Assembly (NCBI RefSeq): GCF_910592395.1
Contig: NC_088313.1
Location: 932,501 to 996,500, forward strand
DNA from: Lineus longissimus
Taxonomy: Eukaryota > Nemertea > Pilidiophora > Heteronemertea > Lineidae
Direction of reading: 5' to 3'
Length of the DNA stretch: 64,000 bases
Part shown: positions 21,969 through 35,067 of the stretch, piece after piece
Layout of the letters: each line of letters opens with the position of its first letter
Position numbering within the stretch: position 1 is the stretch's first letter
Notes under the pieces: model-generated
Told to the model about the DNA's origin: nothing
Database searches by the model: none
The model's input: only the letters and a program-made list of their open reading frames with translations
Made by a program: the position numbers and the translations under genes

Positions 21969-23760
21969 TGTACCTTATTACACATTCCGGCGATGTCTGC
22001 GGCCGAACGGCAATCAATTGGGCACAAAAAAAATCAATCTCTGGCCCATCTATTTTATGGCGGTTGTTAACGCAGTTACTTTCTATTTTACGAGGTTCTA
22101 TCGCAATCAAAAATGCATTTATTACTTTTTATTTGTTTGAAAATTTCACAGAAGAATTGTTAGGTGATAGATTATTTTCTTTGCAAGCCAAATATAGCGG
22201 TTCTTAAGCAGGCTTATACCATACACCTTTGGCGAATATGTTGACGCTGCACGAGAGCAGTAGGTTGGATTCTGCCAACTGACAAAAGAACCCGAACTAT
22301 CCATTCGTAATGTTATACGCGCATCGCTTGGGGCTCTTGGGGGCGAACTGCTGGTCGAATTTCTTTGAAGTTTGTTGTTTGATGGTCGCCACCCTTTAAG
22401 CAATGAATGAATTAACGGTAATAATCTGAAATTTATTTGAAGTTGAGACATCATAACGTGTCAACATTTTAATTAGTGTCGAGGTAATCTCTAACCCAAC
22501 GCGATCAACTCAATTTAATTACAGCCAACATGTTAGAGATGTGTGGAATTAATTAATTAGCAGAAAACAGTTTGAAATTTCTTCTTTTTTTTTTATTTTG
22601 AAATATTTATTCAACTAATAAACGAATTTTAGGTTGATTTTGAAATAGGAACTCCTTTTCTCGATTTTACCAGGGGTGGAAAAACATTCAGTAAACGCGA
22701 CGTATTGTCTCAAATTCTGACATGTCTCAGAAAAACGCTTGTTTAAAAGAATGTAGAATCATCAGAATTCTTTCACTCTCTAAATATCATATTGTTGTGA
22801 AGAATACACTTGAAGGGTTTGATAAAATAAGAAAACCAAACGAGGATCGCTATCACATGAGTGGTTGTCTTGGCCCGGAAACCCACGAGACCGCCGGCGT
22901 ATGGTGTTATCCACTTCACGACGAGGCCGCAACACGCTCCTTTCACACAGAACAATACGAACTGGGTCGCTGTGTCCATTAGTGAAAGAGGGTACCTATT
23001 GTAATCTCCCCATATCCAGCTGCACACAATCTATCAATGTACATTGTATAGTATAATGCAGCTTACAATCAGCAGACATCCTGTGAAATAATCATAGCAT
23101 GCACAAACTCTGTGCATGGTTTTGGCCTGACTGAAGTGCTCGCTGCACCTTTTTTGCTCTCATGACAAATGTCTGTTATCTCGTCAACAAAACCAAAGTC
23201 GAGGACCCTTTTTGGTGAAAGGAAGTGAATAGTCAAGTCGCTCCCTTATTTATCATCCGCATCTCAGTTTTCGGGGTAAGTAAACCTGCTTGCTTTTGGA
23301 TTTTCCCCCCATTCCGTTTGATGACATTTCCATTGGTACCTCTTCCACGTCTCGTATCATCAACATCATAAAGCCGTAATCGCCACGATCACCGATCCTT
23401 GTCGCAGGTTATACTACGATGACCAATGGAGAGCTTATCGTCGCATGCGATTTAAATCGCTCGTTTGCCGCGGCTTAATTGAGCGTCAAAGAGTCTGATT
23501 GATGGTGCATCTTTAAAATCAAAGTCAGTGTTCAACGCTGATATAACGCTTTTTAACGAGTTCATCTTTTCCATTTACGACAGATCTATTCAACCAGAAT
23601 TATGAGATGACCTCATCAGTCGCGACGATCGCCAGTTGGTAGTGGCACGAAAAAAACCCGTCGAATCTCGAAGACACCCTACTTCAAACTTTTGCAACGA
23701 CCGTCGTCTCTACACGGGTGGATATGAAGTAAAATTCGAATATTTTTCATTTGAAAGAAC
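21969..23760. other. Upstream flank of PGAP4, no gene recognised
   Basis: Contains the solo fold-back end at about 22330-22395 and short frames at 22722-23056 with no known domain. A 5' untranslated exon of PGAP4 is expected somewhere here, because the coding exon begins just after a splice acceptor. Confidence 0.4.
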
Positions 23761-23784
23761 TTGCATAACACGTATTTCTTCAGC

Positions 23785-25005
23785 ATGTTGTCCCTTCTTT
23801 CCATCCTGGTGAACAATATTCGCGCCAGACGACGTATTCTTATCACGTTCTCACTCATCTACATCATAACATTTACCATGATCTTACCAATGTCATTGCG
23901 AAAGATCAAACACTCCATTTTTTATTCACGTGACCTTGACACGGATGCTATAAAACATGACATCAGGACGGAACGAGATTTGAATATCGACAGGGCGCAG
24001 GTGGCCCTTGACTTCCTCGAAATGAAACGAATGAATTCAGTGACTAATGATGGTGGATTAGGCTCATTACATGTGTTAATATCTGTGATATCCCTCCGGC
24101 GGAACCTGGAAGGTGATGGATACGACCCATTTTATCTGTCGCAGACTGTAACGAGGGCATATCAGCTGATCCGAGAATTTGAAGGACAGTCTGGGATCAA
24201 AAGTGAGAGGCGGTTTGGGTTGGCGTTGTGTAACGTCGATGCTTCGCCCGAAGAACACACCGAGTTGACTGAGCTGTCGGAATCATTAAATATTGCAGTG
24301 TTCAACCGTTTTGAAAACAGGTCTGTCTCGGAACAGGAGCGGAATGACGTGTATGAAAAGGAAAAGGGGGATTACGCCTATTGTTTGAAAGAGTCTCTGA
24401 AATCGAAGCCGAAGTATGTACTCTTATTGGAGGATGATACAGTTCCTGTCGACAATGCATTGTGGGTCATAGATCACATGATCACAACATATCTTTCAAA
24501 AGATTTTAGAAACGAAATTGCCTACGTGAAATTTTACCACCCGCCCCGGTTCCTGCCGCTGGTGGTATGGCCCGAGGTTGTCGGATTGGGACTCATATGC
24601 AGCACTGTTGCGCTCTTCTCTCACTACCTCGTCTCCAGGCCGAGGAGATCAGAACTTTGGTTGAGATGGATTTTATGGACCTTCTACTTTATTTTAATTT
24701 TTATCACTATTGGGCATGTCAATACTAGTCAGCTGAGGCACTTTTCGAAACATTTCTATATTATTGACGATGCATTGGAATGCTGTACACCATCAGTGCT
24801 CTACCCGTACGAATCTGCCAGTACAGTTGCAAATTATCTTGACGCTCATTTATCTAACTCGAGCTATGCAAAGGACCTGGTCCTACTTTCGTACCTGAAG
24901 GAAAGCGGTGCAAAGGCCCTGATGGTCACTCCAAATGTATTCAAACACATAGGGATGTACTCTGTTGTAAAAGCGGGCATCAAGGATCCGTATATTGTCG
25001 ATTAA
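23785..25005 (+). CDS. PGAP4: PGAP4 (TMEM246), GPI-anchor GalNAc-transferase
   Basis: 406 residues, against 403 in human. PGAP4 adds the N-acetylgalactosamine side chain to the first mannose of GPI anchors in the Golgi. I start at ATG 23785: it follows TATTTCTTCAG, a good acceptor, and gives the expected length; the frame's TTG at 23761 is not a likely start. The topology matches the family: signal anchor at 18-36, catalytic motif YVLLLEDDTVPV (211-222) with EDD at 216-218, then a hairpin of two helices (about 264-284 and 293-311) inserted into the glycosyltransferase fold. Cys 333-334 and the C-terminal block PNVFKHIGMYS (383-393) also fit. The coding region has no intron, as in vertebrates. 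The reading frame is complete. Confidence 0.93.
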   Translation: MLSLLSILVNNIRARRRILITFSLIYIITFTMILPMSLRKIKHSIFYSRDLDTDAIKHDIRTERDLNIDRAQVALDFLEMKRMNSVTNDGGLGSLHVLISVISLRRNLEGDGYDPFYLSQTVTRAYQLIREFEGQSGIKSERRFGLALCNVDASPEEHTELTELSESLNIAVFNRFENRSVSEQERNDVYEKEKGDYAYCLKESLKSKPKYVLLLEDDTVPVDNALWVIDHMITTYLSKDFRNEIAYVKFYHPPRFLPLVVWPEVVGLGLICSTVALFSHYLVSRPRRSELWLRWILWTFYFILIFITIGHVNTSQLRHFSKHFYIIDDALECCTPSVLYPYESASTVANYLDAHLSNSSYAKDLVLLSYLKESGAKALMVTPNVFKHIGMYSVVKAGIKDPYIVD

Positions 25006-26892
25006 GCTAGCCTTGAAATCCCAGCCGCATATTTGAACCATCCCCCGGCGTGCCTGATGACCCTGTCGTCACCAGGGTGCGATACAGTTTCAGGGCTAAG
25101 ATTCAACTTGCATCCTTTTGAATCAGCGCCGCCTCCTCCCCACGGATTGACTCACTCGTTGTCCGCGAAGACAACGATGTCATTCAGTGAAATAATTGAA
25201 GGTCATAGTGTTAAAATGCGTGTACTTTAGAGGCATCTAAATGTGATGTTTATTGCAAACCAGAGCACTTTCCATCATGAAATGGGGTTTTCAGTCCCCT
25301 GGGGTTGATGATTATAGAGATAACAGCAGTCTCTGTAAGTTATTGGCATCTGGAGTTAATCAGGAGCAAAGTTCTCGAGAAACAATGAATGTGCATCCGA
25401 TAGGGAAACAGTAAGAATCTGGAATAGCGAGCTGAGGAAGTGGCTTTGTTATGATAAATGGCTACGAGTCTAAACGTTGAGAAAAAAAACTGCTTTCAAA
25501 CCTGCCACAGCCTAAAAACTAAAACTTGTCATCTGAAAAACATATACCCGGAGGTAAGGGCTACCTGCTTCGAGGCTGTTGATGATCGCTTGCCCTGAGC
25601 TTTGTCTAGAACAACTGCTTCAGTGTATTAGGCCATGGCGATTTAGCGGAATAGGCGGAGAGTATCGACTCATCAATCTGGCTAAGGCTTATGAGCTTAT
25701 TTAATGATTTAAGCATTATTCCCTGGTAATTAGACCCAGTCACCCACCGTGATGCACAAATAAGGCGATAAAACAAGGACTAATTGCAATCATTAAAACA
25801 TGGATTAAAATGTTGATGATTGCACTGCGACCCACCCAGCACATGCATAACAACGTTTGAATTGCGGCTATACTGTAAACCATAAATACTACTTATTTTT
25901 CGCGATTTGCGAAAAAATGTTTAATTGAGTTTTACCAATAACATTCTCACACGATTTCAAATGCTTTGTTGCTTCACAAATTTCCTGCGCTGTGTACAAA
26001 GATTAGTGATGTCATCATGTCCTCTGCTAATTTATTCAGGGGACACTCGCAAATCATCATGTATAGCTTCGTTGTAGAGGAATAGGGGATATTGTTCTTA
26101 AATAGGGAGGTTGAGAACAGACTTTGTTTGTAGCGCTACAGAAGGCTTCGATTCTCTTTCATGAATCGAGTCGAAGTTGCGAGTGCGCGTTACGATTGTC
26201 ATCACGATATCAAAGGGCTTAGAGTGCAGTTCAATCCATCATTTGTCACAACTTCAATGATGTTGGACCGTGCTTTGTAATCAAATGTCTAAATTTTCAT
26301 CAATATGCCACCATAAAGTAGTCATGAATCAATAAGCGTTCACAGTGATTGTTTACTCCTTGATGAGATGGTTGTTCATTGTTCCGGGTATTGCCAGCAA
26401 TTTATCACCAAACATCGTCAGTTATTTATATATTCGGGGACCTTCGGTTGTCGTAATTTATGCTCGGAGAGGGTCGGGACAACTGCTCCAACTGCACGGA
26501 GGTCTCTTACATGTGGCTGGCGGATGGGTATTTTCCAGTGTAATCGATTGACTGAAACATTTCAAACGGTGTGAAGCGGTTTCATAACCGATTCTCTAAA
26601 ACCTTGAGAAGAACTGAAATTAGTGTTCTAAAGATTCCTCCAATGGTTGTCTCTGCCATAACCTCTGGGTAGGTGTAAATCTGAAAGAGTGCACAATGCG
26701 CATGATTTCACTTAACTGAGATTACGAAATTGACTATTTCAAGGAGACCGCGAATATGGATACAATTCCTCAAGCAGAGTCAACAAAGGAAGACCATTGT
26801 AGTAGCAGAATTTTAATTGAAGAAACGGAGAGCAGGTTTCCATTCGTACAGGAAGTTACCACGTAAAGAAACGTCCTTATGCAAACATTACG
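25006..26892. other. Downstream flank of PGAP4, no gene recognised
   Basis: Short frames at 25033-25230 and 26345-26574 have no recognisable domain. I saw no AATAAA close to the PGAP4 stop. Confidence 0.4.
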
Positions 26893-27109
26893 TGTTTCCC
26901 TTTACCTAACAGTCCGAGGAATTCAGGTCTAGCCCAGTACACGGTCTATTGTCTTTGAACAAAGCCCGCTCGCACCTTGGACTAAATTCTCATTGTTCAA
27001 TAGTCTTAACAAAGGGTTATCAGGGCAAATCTTAATAACATCGACCCTTACGAAATGGCCTGATGGTTTCGATAGGTCTCAACCACTCAGGGCAAGTATA
27101 CGTAATGTA
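26893..27109 (+). mobile_element. MITE family F1, copy 1
   Basis: About 215 bp bounded by CATTACG-type inverted ends, with core motifs GAATTCAGG, CGGTCTATTGTCTTTGAAC, AAAGCCCGCTCGCACC and AAAGGGTTATCAGG. Nine copies of this family lie between 26.9 and 44.4 kb. Confidence 0.75.
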
Positions 27110-27621
27110 CATACTATAGCCCGCACACGGAACTCATAATATGGATTCCCTGTGTGGATGGTGGTCCTGGCTCGCCCCTCAGATCCGATCCACCTATCCA
27201 CCATTCACCACTCCATCATTCCACCTCAACATCATACATCCCCCAATGCAATGAATGCGACTAAACTTAAACTTAAATAAGCTTGTTAATCCTTCTTTTA
27301 GGGTGGAAGTTCGTAGAGAGACGAAATATGTTAAAGGTTAAACAGGGTCCGAATGTCCTTGGTTGTTTTGGCACTCCTTATTTACATTGGCGGAGCCGTT
27401 TGGCTTGGGAATGTGTTCCAACGTCCCTTAGACGCTTTCTGTAAATGAAATGTTGGCCTGGTTCCATTCCTGTTTTCAATATCTAAAAATAGTCTCCAAA
27501 AGACAGCGAGAGTGTGATCAGGACGCCAGAGTAATGCTGAAGTGTACAGTTAAATCACGTGTTGATAACCAACCAATCACTCGCTAGTATTTCAATCACG
27601 TAACAACTGGCCAATCGCCTT

Positions 27622-30600
27622 TTAGTATTTCACTCCCAGGTTAGATGTCCGCCATCCAACTTTAACATTATGTTTGGCGATGTATTCGTCGATCCATTCC
27701 ATCAATGGTGCGAAGTACTCGACCATTGGCGTGGAGTCGAGGCGATCATGACCCGTGAGCACCGCCAGAGCCTCGGGCCAAGACTTGCTATTCCCCAGGC
27801 TCAGGAACTCCCTGAAAACGAAGGGAAACACTTGTAAGCAATTCGTCCATTCTTTAGGCAGATATAATGGTGTTCTCTCTGCCAATACTGATTCATTTAA
27901 CAGTGTGTTGTCATAGGCGCTTGAAGATAACAGAATCAGTGGCCTCAAACATAAACCAATTAGTTGGCCTCTGATCAGACAGCATTCAGACACATACCAG
28001 GGGAGACACCTAGGGAACCCAGCCACTAGTCATTCTCAAAGCAGATCATTGGATATGCTCTCTGCAAAAAAAGATCCCCATCAAGAGAGGTACCGGATGC
28101 GTAACAGACGTGTAACGATATCAGCCCCAACAGATTATAATCTATCGATCAGTCACAACAAAACCTACTGAAATATTTGACATTAAAGAGGTAAACTGTA
28201 TTAATTTTGAAATCTACGCATTCTTTCATGCTTTTTTACACGTACCTAAATTTCCTTCCTGCAGCTTTCGATCCCGCTATATTACACTTGTACAAGGGTC
28301 CCGTGTGTCCCGCCGTGTCGCACAGGGACTTGTGAAATTGGAATTGACTCACAAAGGCCACGAAATATCTGTGGTAAAAGAAGATTGTGACCAATTAGGC
28401 GGTGCGGGGGGCGTAACTTGAAACGACAGCATTGGTGCACGTTTTTATTTAACCTCCTATAGCAGGTCCTTAAATCGCTTTTGGATCGCTTCTAAAGCCT
28501 CGCGCTATCAACTTGTGAAGCATCACCGTAGTAGTATCAGTAGAAGTATTGCCACTTCTTCGTCATGACCTGTTCATAGCATCATTTAAAACCAAGAATC
28601 GATAAAGACTAGTTTCTATTAATTCTTGTTATTATACTGATTGAATGTATAGTTTACCTTACCTTATATACGGCACATTGTATGATATGTGAGCCTTGGA
28701 AGCCGCATCGAAATCACTCTCACCTCGGTCGACAGGTGGCATCACACCTTGCAGTTTAATCCTGAAATCACAGAATGTTTTCAAATAGACTAAATTAGGT
28801 TCACAAGTTTTCCAATAAATGAAGATAAAAGTGGTATTTTTCAATGGAACTCTACTTGTCATGCCATACTGATTTTTTTTTTATTTCGAGCATTTTTTCA
28901 TACGACGCCCTGATGGCGCAACATTCTTCTAGCTCAACATTCGGTCTTGTCGTTCTTGGATGGCAATCCCGCGCCGTCTAACTGCAAGCTAAATAACTAC
29001 AGACTCAGGGTCTCCTAAATAGTCGGTACCCTACCAAAATGACCAATGTGTCTCAAATTGAGGTTGTTTCGGCTCTGACCCCATAGCTTACCTCAGCTCC
29101 CACCACTTTCTGTTGTAGTTCTCAGGCGTGATAGACTTGTTGAACACCCCCCAGCGCCACTCATCAATGAGCAGGCCAAACGGCAAGAAGGCCACCTTAC
29201 TCAGAGCCATCTGCATTAGGAAGTTCATGTACGATTCTACAAAAGATACAAATTAACTTGACCTATAGAATCTGCTTGGACATGGACATGCAGCAACACC
29301 AATATTGGGTGGCCCAACATTGCAAGCCATGAACATCTCGATAAATTTCGTTATCAACAGGATTTCAACTCTGGATTTGGTGCGTTTTATCTAAGCCTAT
29401 GCATGAGTTTCATACAAATTTCAAACCTCGCGATCAAATGTTTTATGTGGTTTGCCCGTTGAAGAATACGGGAAAACGCCATTTTCTTGTATTGTTTTGG
29501 AGGCGTTCACTCTATACGTTAATTTGCCCTTTTCGTCTCAGATCTATCGATGCCCATGAAAGCTGTTTCCCGAAGTTTGCCCTGATCACCCTTTGATTAG
29601 AAAGCAACATAGGCTGAGCGAGCGGGCTTTGTATAAAGACAATTGACCGTGTAGTTGGCTAAGACTGCGTTCTTTTAACTGCGAGGTGAGGAGCAAAATA
29701 ATGCAATGATTATTTCTTGTAGGAACAAATTGTCGAAGTTACTCACTCTCATCTCCTGAGCCGGAGCCAAGGCCAACCTCCTGCAGGTAACTCGGCGTGA
29801 GAACTGACAGTGAACTGATGTCTGCTACCCCCTCGTGGAACCCTGCGTTGGGGGGACCCCGGTAGACGGACGGCTGGTACCGGTATTGCATGAAATACTC
29901 AATGTGACCCATTTCGTGGTGAACCGAGACGAAATCATCCATGCTTGGCGTGGTACACTTTCTGATTCTGTAACATGAATTGGCAATGTATAAATGGATT
30001 CCAGTGTTTGACATGCTCCAGTGTTTTTTTGGCCACGCCTTGTCCAGCAAACGGAATTCAACTCTGTTTAAAGGGTTAGATCGTGACACAGTGTGCCGCA
30101 TTGTCAAACCAATTCTGATGTCAGCACCTCAAGCATGCGTAGTCTCTGGTTGTAAGCGGAGCATTTTTGCGACGCATTATCAGTACTTTGGGATGTAATT
30201 TCGGTAAGACGGGCATGACCGAACTACAGGTAAAAACATTTTTTGTATGATATAAAACACTGCAGATAAATATCTACCTAAAATCTTTCATTGAAAAGAG
30301 GTCAAAAGCGGCACCGTGACACTGCACCCTCCGGCCATCATTGGGCTTCTCAATCAGCGAGTTCCTCCAGAATTCATCGGTCATTTCTTCCAGTCCGAGT
30401 GACTTGTAGAAGTTTTCCGCCACCTTGAACATCTGTAGGGGCGTCCAGCCCTGCTCTTGGAGTTTCTCGGTGATGTCGGGGAGAGGCACATCGCCGTACG
30501 GCGCTAACAGGTCCAACCGGTTGTTCCATTGCTGCGCCCACATGTTACCTTGAGAGAAAAGAGAAACTTTGTGACGAATTCGTCCCTTCTTTCCCAATTG

Positions 30601-33600
30601 TTGAGTAGATCGTGACATGTACTTTCCATCTCGTTGTTTAGCAAGCACCACTGGTCTTCGAGTTCGTCACAACCAGCTGTGCTGTGTTTTACTGTAAACT
30701 CATCATTTTATATCATCCAATCAAAGTTGTAATTCTTCCACAACTTACATTATTTTGTTCAAATAAATTCATTGACCGTCAACTTTGATTTTATTTTTGT
30801 TCAATATATTTGTTGAGTTTGATATTTTCTGTCTTTATATAAGGGAGGTTTCCCAATGTTTTATAAAGGAAAACCTGGTATGAAATTCGTAATTCCTAAA
30901 TTTCTGCTTGAGGGACACAAATTATGTTCATGTGTTGGAGAGTTGAGATCAGGATTGGGGAACTATGTAAATTTTAGGAAATACTTCACTGGGCATTGTA
31001 ACGATACATAGAATGTGTAAGTTTCCTGGAGAGTGCTTATACCTAAAAGATGAGCTGGTATGGGGCTGTCTTCCTCCATGTAGTCTCCATAGAGCTCCAG
31101 AAGTTTGTGTCTGACGTATGCGTGGAGTTTGACGTACATTGGTCGGAGTTGGTCGTACATTTGACGGGCAATCACCTCGAAGTTTGGATCATCCATTTCA
31201 CTTAGGCGCCAGAAGTAGCCGAGGTCTGGGTAACCTGGAATTGAATAAACCCAATATAAACGTTACATAAATTGATATCCAGACCTGCCCGAGGGTGGTT
31301 CATGCCTTTGTGTTCAGTCATAACTGTCGACCAAATCATCACATCGAAAACAACCCAACGAATGTGAAAACCGCCTTTTCCGCGTTTGCCTCAGTAGTAG
31401 AACAAGCCACTATGCCCGTACTTACCATTGTCCTTGGCGCCTTCATCTAAATACCGCACGAACTCAGTATAGCTATCCTTCATGGGTGGCCCGACCGCGT
31501 CTCGGTATCCCTTCCAGGCCAGCACAAGGTTGTCGTGGTCCTTATCCATGGCCATGATCCGCTGAAGCTGCTTGGAGCCCAGACATATACCGTCCTCCGT
31601 ACAGACCTCCGCTCTGTGATAGTAACCCACCATCTTGCCCTGGACAGCCTTCATCAATCTGAAGAACACAAATAATATATTCCGTTATTTTGCCATTAGC
31701 TCGCAGTTGAAATAATTCAGGCCTGGCCTGCAAGGTCTATTATCAAAACCCACTCGCACCTAGGCGACCTAAATTTGCGTTTAACTGTTTCATCGACCCC
31801 CACGAAACAGCCTTCATGATGGTTCTAGGCCTAGACCGGCAAAGGCAAATGTAATGAGTGGCTGAAGCATGGCCGAGGGTGACTGTCGCAAGCAATCAAC
31901 GGCTTTTGGCGATGGCTCAAGCAGGTCGCGTGCTCTCCGATTGACAATGAGCAATGATTGCAAACACGAGGGAGGAATATGCAAATACGAAAGTGTCACG
32001 TTCTCAGTTTGTGATGTATGCCACGAACTCGTCAAATCGAATGCGGCAAACTTTGACACATCAATTACTGCTAATACCTCTAGTTAGCAGTCGAAAATGT
32101 CTCCCTGGGAAAAGTGTAATGATAGATTCATTTTATAAACAGTAGAGTATATTGAAGTAGCTTTTGCCTCACATGGCGTCATCATCGGCCTTGCTGCTTG
32201 ACGGTTGTCTAACATTTGGCAGAACGGATCACACTATAACAGAACATACTTGACGGTCTCCTGGTCGCGCGGGGTGGCGTCTCTCGACGCCATATCCAGC
32301 TGCCGCCTTACGTCCGTACCGAACAACTCGGACCAGAACTTCCTCGCTTCCTTCGCCTTCCCTCGCTTCCAAGCCGCATTGTCTGCTTCTATTCCTTCAA
32401 GCTGGAAGTAATACCGGGAAATTACTCTCGAAAAGTGTTTAAGTCACTGTGACTAATTTCCACGTGCGGACAATATAATTATTACTCAGCCTCTTCATCA
32501 AGGGACTTCTTGATTAGTAATTCAAAATGGCCGCTTCGCGTAGGCTTCAATCTATAAGCGGACATTGATAAGTTTTCATGCATCCCACCAATTTCAGTGA
32601 CGTCTTACCTTTTCTTTGTTATATTCAGTATAATTGGTACTAGCTATAAAGTCCATTAAGGTCATATCATGCTCCCGCCGCTCCAACTCCTCATTGTAGC
32701 CGAAAAGCCAACTCCTCGCGCCCATCTCGCTCCTGTAGCCCCGGGTCGTGTAGGCTGAAATCAAAAGACGTTTGCCAGAAGTGGTCAGGGGCAATGTGGG
32801 CGAAAATAGAGTCAGTAACATCAAGAATTATAATCTCAGCCCTTTGAGCAGTCTTTTGTAAAACACAAAAAAACGTTCATATATCCAAATTAGTCGTGTA
32901 CGGATGAAACATCGTCATTAATTAGACGAAACAAGATTACTTGAAGTGTAGGAGGTTGTTAAACTCGTAACGGAGCTGATTCTTGTAATATCGAAATGCC
33001 AATCACGGCCTGCCGTTGCCGTGCAACAAACTGCGCCGTTTTTCTTCTCACCAATTAAGTAGATCACAAAAAACTAATAAAAAATCTCCGCTTTAAGTAA
33101 CGAGTGATTGCCGTGGCAAAAGTGGTGTTTCTTTTCAATATTTTCTCAACTGTCAAGAAACAAGTTTGACCTTTGATAATATGAGAGAAAATACCCCAAG
33201 AAAATATCTTTCATTTGAAAAGTCATGATCGAAAAAGTCGGCCGGATGTTGTTGAGTATCATCAGTGCATTTGAAATACGTTACCCTCAAGCCCATACCA
33301 AGGCGCGCTAGTCTGACATTTGCACTATCACTTTCGGGCTTGAAATGGCTGAGGGTATTTCAAATGCTTTTATTGCATGCATCGAGCTCATCAAACACAT
33401 TCTGTTCAGCTGAGATGGACGATGAAGCAGTCTTAAGGTCCACACTCTTCTTTTGGTCTGTTCAAAACAGCTCAACCTCCACTCTATACTTAACCGGCGA
33501 AGGTTACGTACGACAGACGTCAGATGATAGACTTACAAGCGATGTATCCCAGCGCAGATGGCAGGGCGTAAACCAAGGTGAGCAAGGTAATGCTGAGGGC

Positions 33601-33618
33601 TGGCGCCGTCCGAATCAT
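27622..33618 (-). CDS. ACE: Secreted one-domain angiotensin-converting enzyme (11 coding exons)
   Basis: Coding exons (minus): 33618-33537, 32754-32609, 32401-32250, 31658-31426, 31234-31043, 30548-30278, 29967-29747, 29236-29092, 28761-28663, 28368-28246, 27811-27622. All junctions are GT-AG, phases match throughout and the total is 1854 bases, i.e. 617 residues plus stop, the size of insect AnCE and leech ACE. Residues 1 to about 25 are a signal peptide. There is one M2 peptidase domain: zinc ligands H376 and H380 with catalytic E377 in HEMGH, third ligand E404, and K503, H505, Y512, Y515 and chloride-site R514 equivalent to human testis ACE K511, H513, Y520, Y523 and R522. The substrate-strand motif is CHGA, where human has CHAS. 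There is no C-terminal membrane anchor, so the protein is probably a soluble dipeptidyl carboxypeptidase. A 5' untranslated exon is implied by the acceptor at 33631. Confidence 0.95.
29571..29710 (-). mobile_element. MITE family F1, copy 2, in ACE intron 7
   Basis: Reverse-oriented partial copy with AGCGAGCGGGCTTTGT and AAGACAATTGACCGTGT. It lies between ACE exons 7 and 8. Confidence 0.7.
31692..31857 (+). mobile_element. MITE family F1, copy 3, in ACE intron 3
   Basis: Diverged copy with TTCAGGCCTGGCC, CCCACTCGCACCTAGG and ATCGACCCCCACGAAACAGC, right end GGCAAATGTAATG. It lies between ACE exons 3 and 4. Confidence 0.7.
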
Positions 33619-33639
33619 CCCGACTCGTCTCTGCAAAGA

Positions 33640-34271
33640 AAAATCATAGTCGTGTTTCTTTCAGTTATTGTGTAGGCTTTAGACAACAAATTGGGGCTCA
33701 CATAGGATTCACGTTGTCACTTGTCAAGTGTGACAGAGGAAAGCACCCAGGCTAGTAGGAATGGTGCCACCAATACTATGTGTGCTCTCTTAAAAATATA
33801 CCAATAGGTTTTTGAGGGGTATTATCCTCCTGGCCAGGTAAACCTAACGTAACGCCAAGGTTGTCCCTTTAAAGGCCTCTGCGACATGATCTTACAGACA
33901 TCAACCTATGTGTGCTTCCAGCTTTAGTATTATACTATATTAGTATTACCCTCTGAGATACCCTAGCTGCATCGTTCCACTATCTCATATAGCACCAGTT
34001 TGTATCGTATGAGAAACAATCAAATATTACTTGTCACAGCATAGTGTAAGAGAAAGGCAATATTCCTCTCGAAAAAACTTGCCAGCTCAGGTTGAAATTG
34101 CAAGCATTCTGTGAACAAATGGTGCGTTCCCACACCGAGCAGTAGTTATCTCCGCGTCGACTATCTTGTTTGCGACACTTCTTGGGTTTAAAGTTCCAGG
34201 GTCGTTGATAATGTTGAGGGGAAGTGGAGCACAGAAGGGATTGCACATTCCTGATAATTCTCATTACGTGG
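33640..34271. other. Upstream flank of ACE
   Basis: No coding exon recognised. Bases 33690-33735 (CACATAGGATTCACGTTGTC) resemble an end of the MITE family at 43946. The ACE promoter and first untranslated exon are probably here or further upstream. Confidence 0.4.
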
Positions 34272-34490
34272 GTTTGCCCCTCAGCTCACAGTCAAACGAA
34301 TTCAGGCCGAGCCCAATACACGGTCTATTGTCTTTGAGCAAAGCCTGCTCGCACCTAGGCCTAAATGCCCATTGTTAGACTGTCCTATCGAAGGGTTATC
34401 AAGGCGAATCTTGCTAACATCAACCCCGCGTAACAGCCTCCATGAGGGTCGTTAGGCCAAATTACGGAAAGGGCAAATAACCGTAATGTC
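34272..34490 (+). mobile_element. MITE family F1, copy 4
   Basis: Nearly full copy: left end near CATTACGTGGG, core CGGTCTATTGTCTTTGAGC and AAAGCCTGCTCGCACC, right end GGGCAAATAACCGTAATG. The two ends are inverted repeats of each other. Confidence 0.8.
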
Positions 34491-34739
34491 AATGGTGGTC
34501 GACAATGCACCAACTCTTTGGGCTCATGTCGGTTTCGTGACCAAGTCGGTTATTTGAACATAAGTGGCCGCGGTCAGGTTATTATCTCTTTAGCGCCAAG
34601 ATAAATACTTGATCGTCACATTTACTGTGTAGAATGAGCTGAGTTGGAGCCACTTGGGACCAATCAGGCCGTTATCTAAGGCAAGCATGTCACGGAGCGG
34701 GCAGCACGAACACTGAGATGATGAGGGCAATTGTACACC

Positions 34740-34879
34740 ATGGAACAAGAAATAACGAAATATATGGACAGCTTGCAACTCTGGCACCCTCAACATCGCG
34801 AGCTACCACAGCCGTCCAGCGTGACCGGTATCGTCCCTTCGCCGTATGCCTCCAATAATCCCCGGTTGCCAATTAAGCC
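34740..34879 (+). CDS. Candidate first coding exon, unrecognised gene
   Basis: ATG at 34740 in the context ACACCATGG opens a 46-codon frame (starting MEQEITKYMDSLQLW, then a Pro/Ser-rich stretch) that ends at a consensus donor, CC|GTAAGTATCC (34880), leaving phase 2. A CCAATCA box lies about 85 bases upstream. I could not find the next exon and recognise no domain. It could be a chance frame. Confidence 0.3.
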
Positions 34880-35067
34880 GTAAGTATCCTCAGAAGCCTT
34901 TCTTGTAGAAGACAGATTACACAAAGCCACTGAGGCCAACAAAACAAAAGAATCACTTTTCTCTCGGTATAGGATTTCAAAGTCTTCTGCGCTGTGATCC
35001 AATTACGTTTAGATGCTATTGCCACTTTAGGCCTATCAAGTCATTTCCAGTGATAGACGTAATCAAC

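Noticed and set aside
23761-23784. TTG start giving eight extra PGAP4 residues
   Set aside because: TTG is an unlikely start, the ATG at 23785 lies just after a splice acceptor and gives the family's usual length.
32205-32411. 68-codon plus-strand frame
   Set aside because: Antisense shadow of ACE exon 3.
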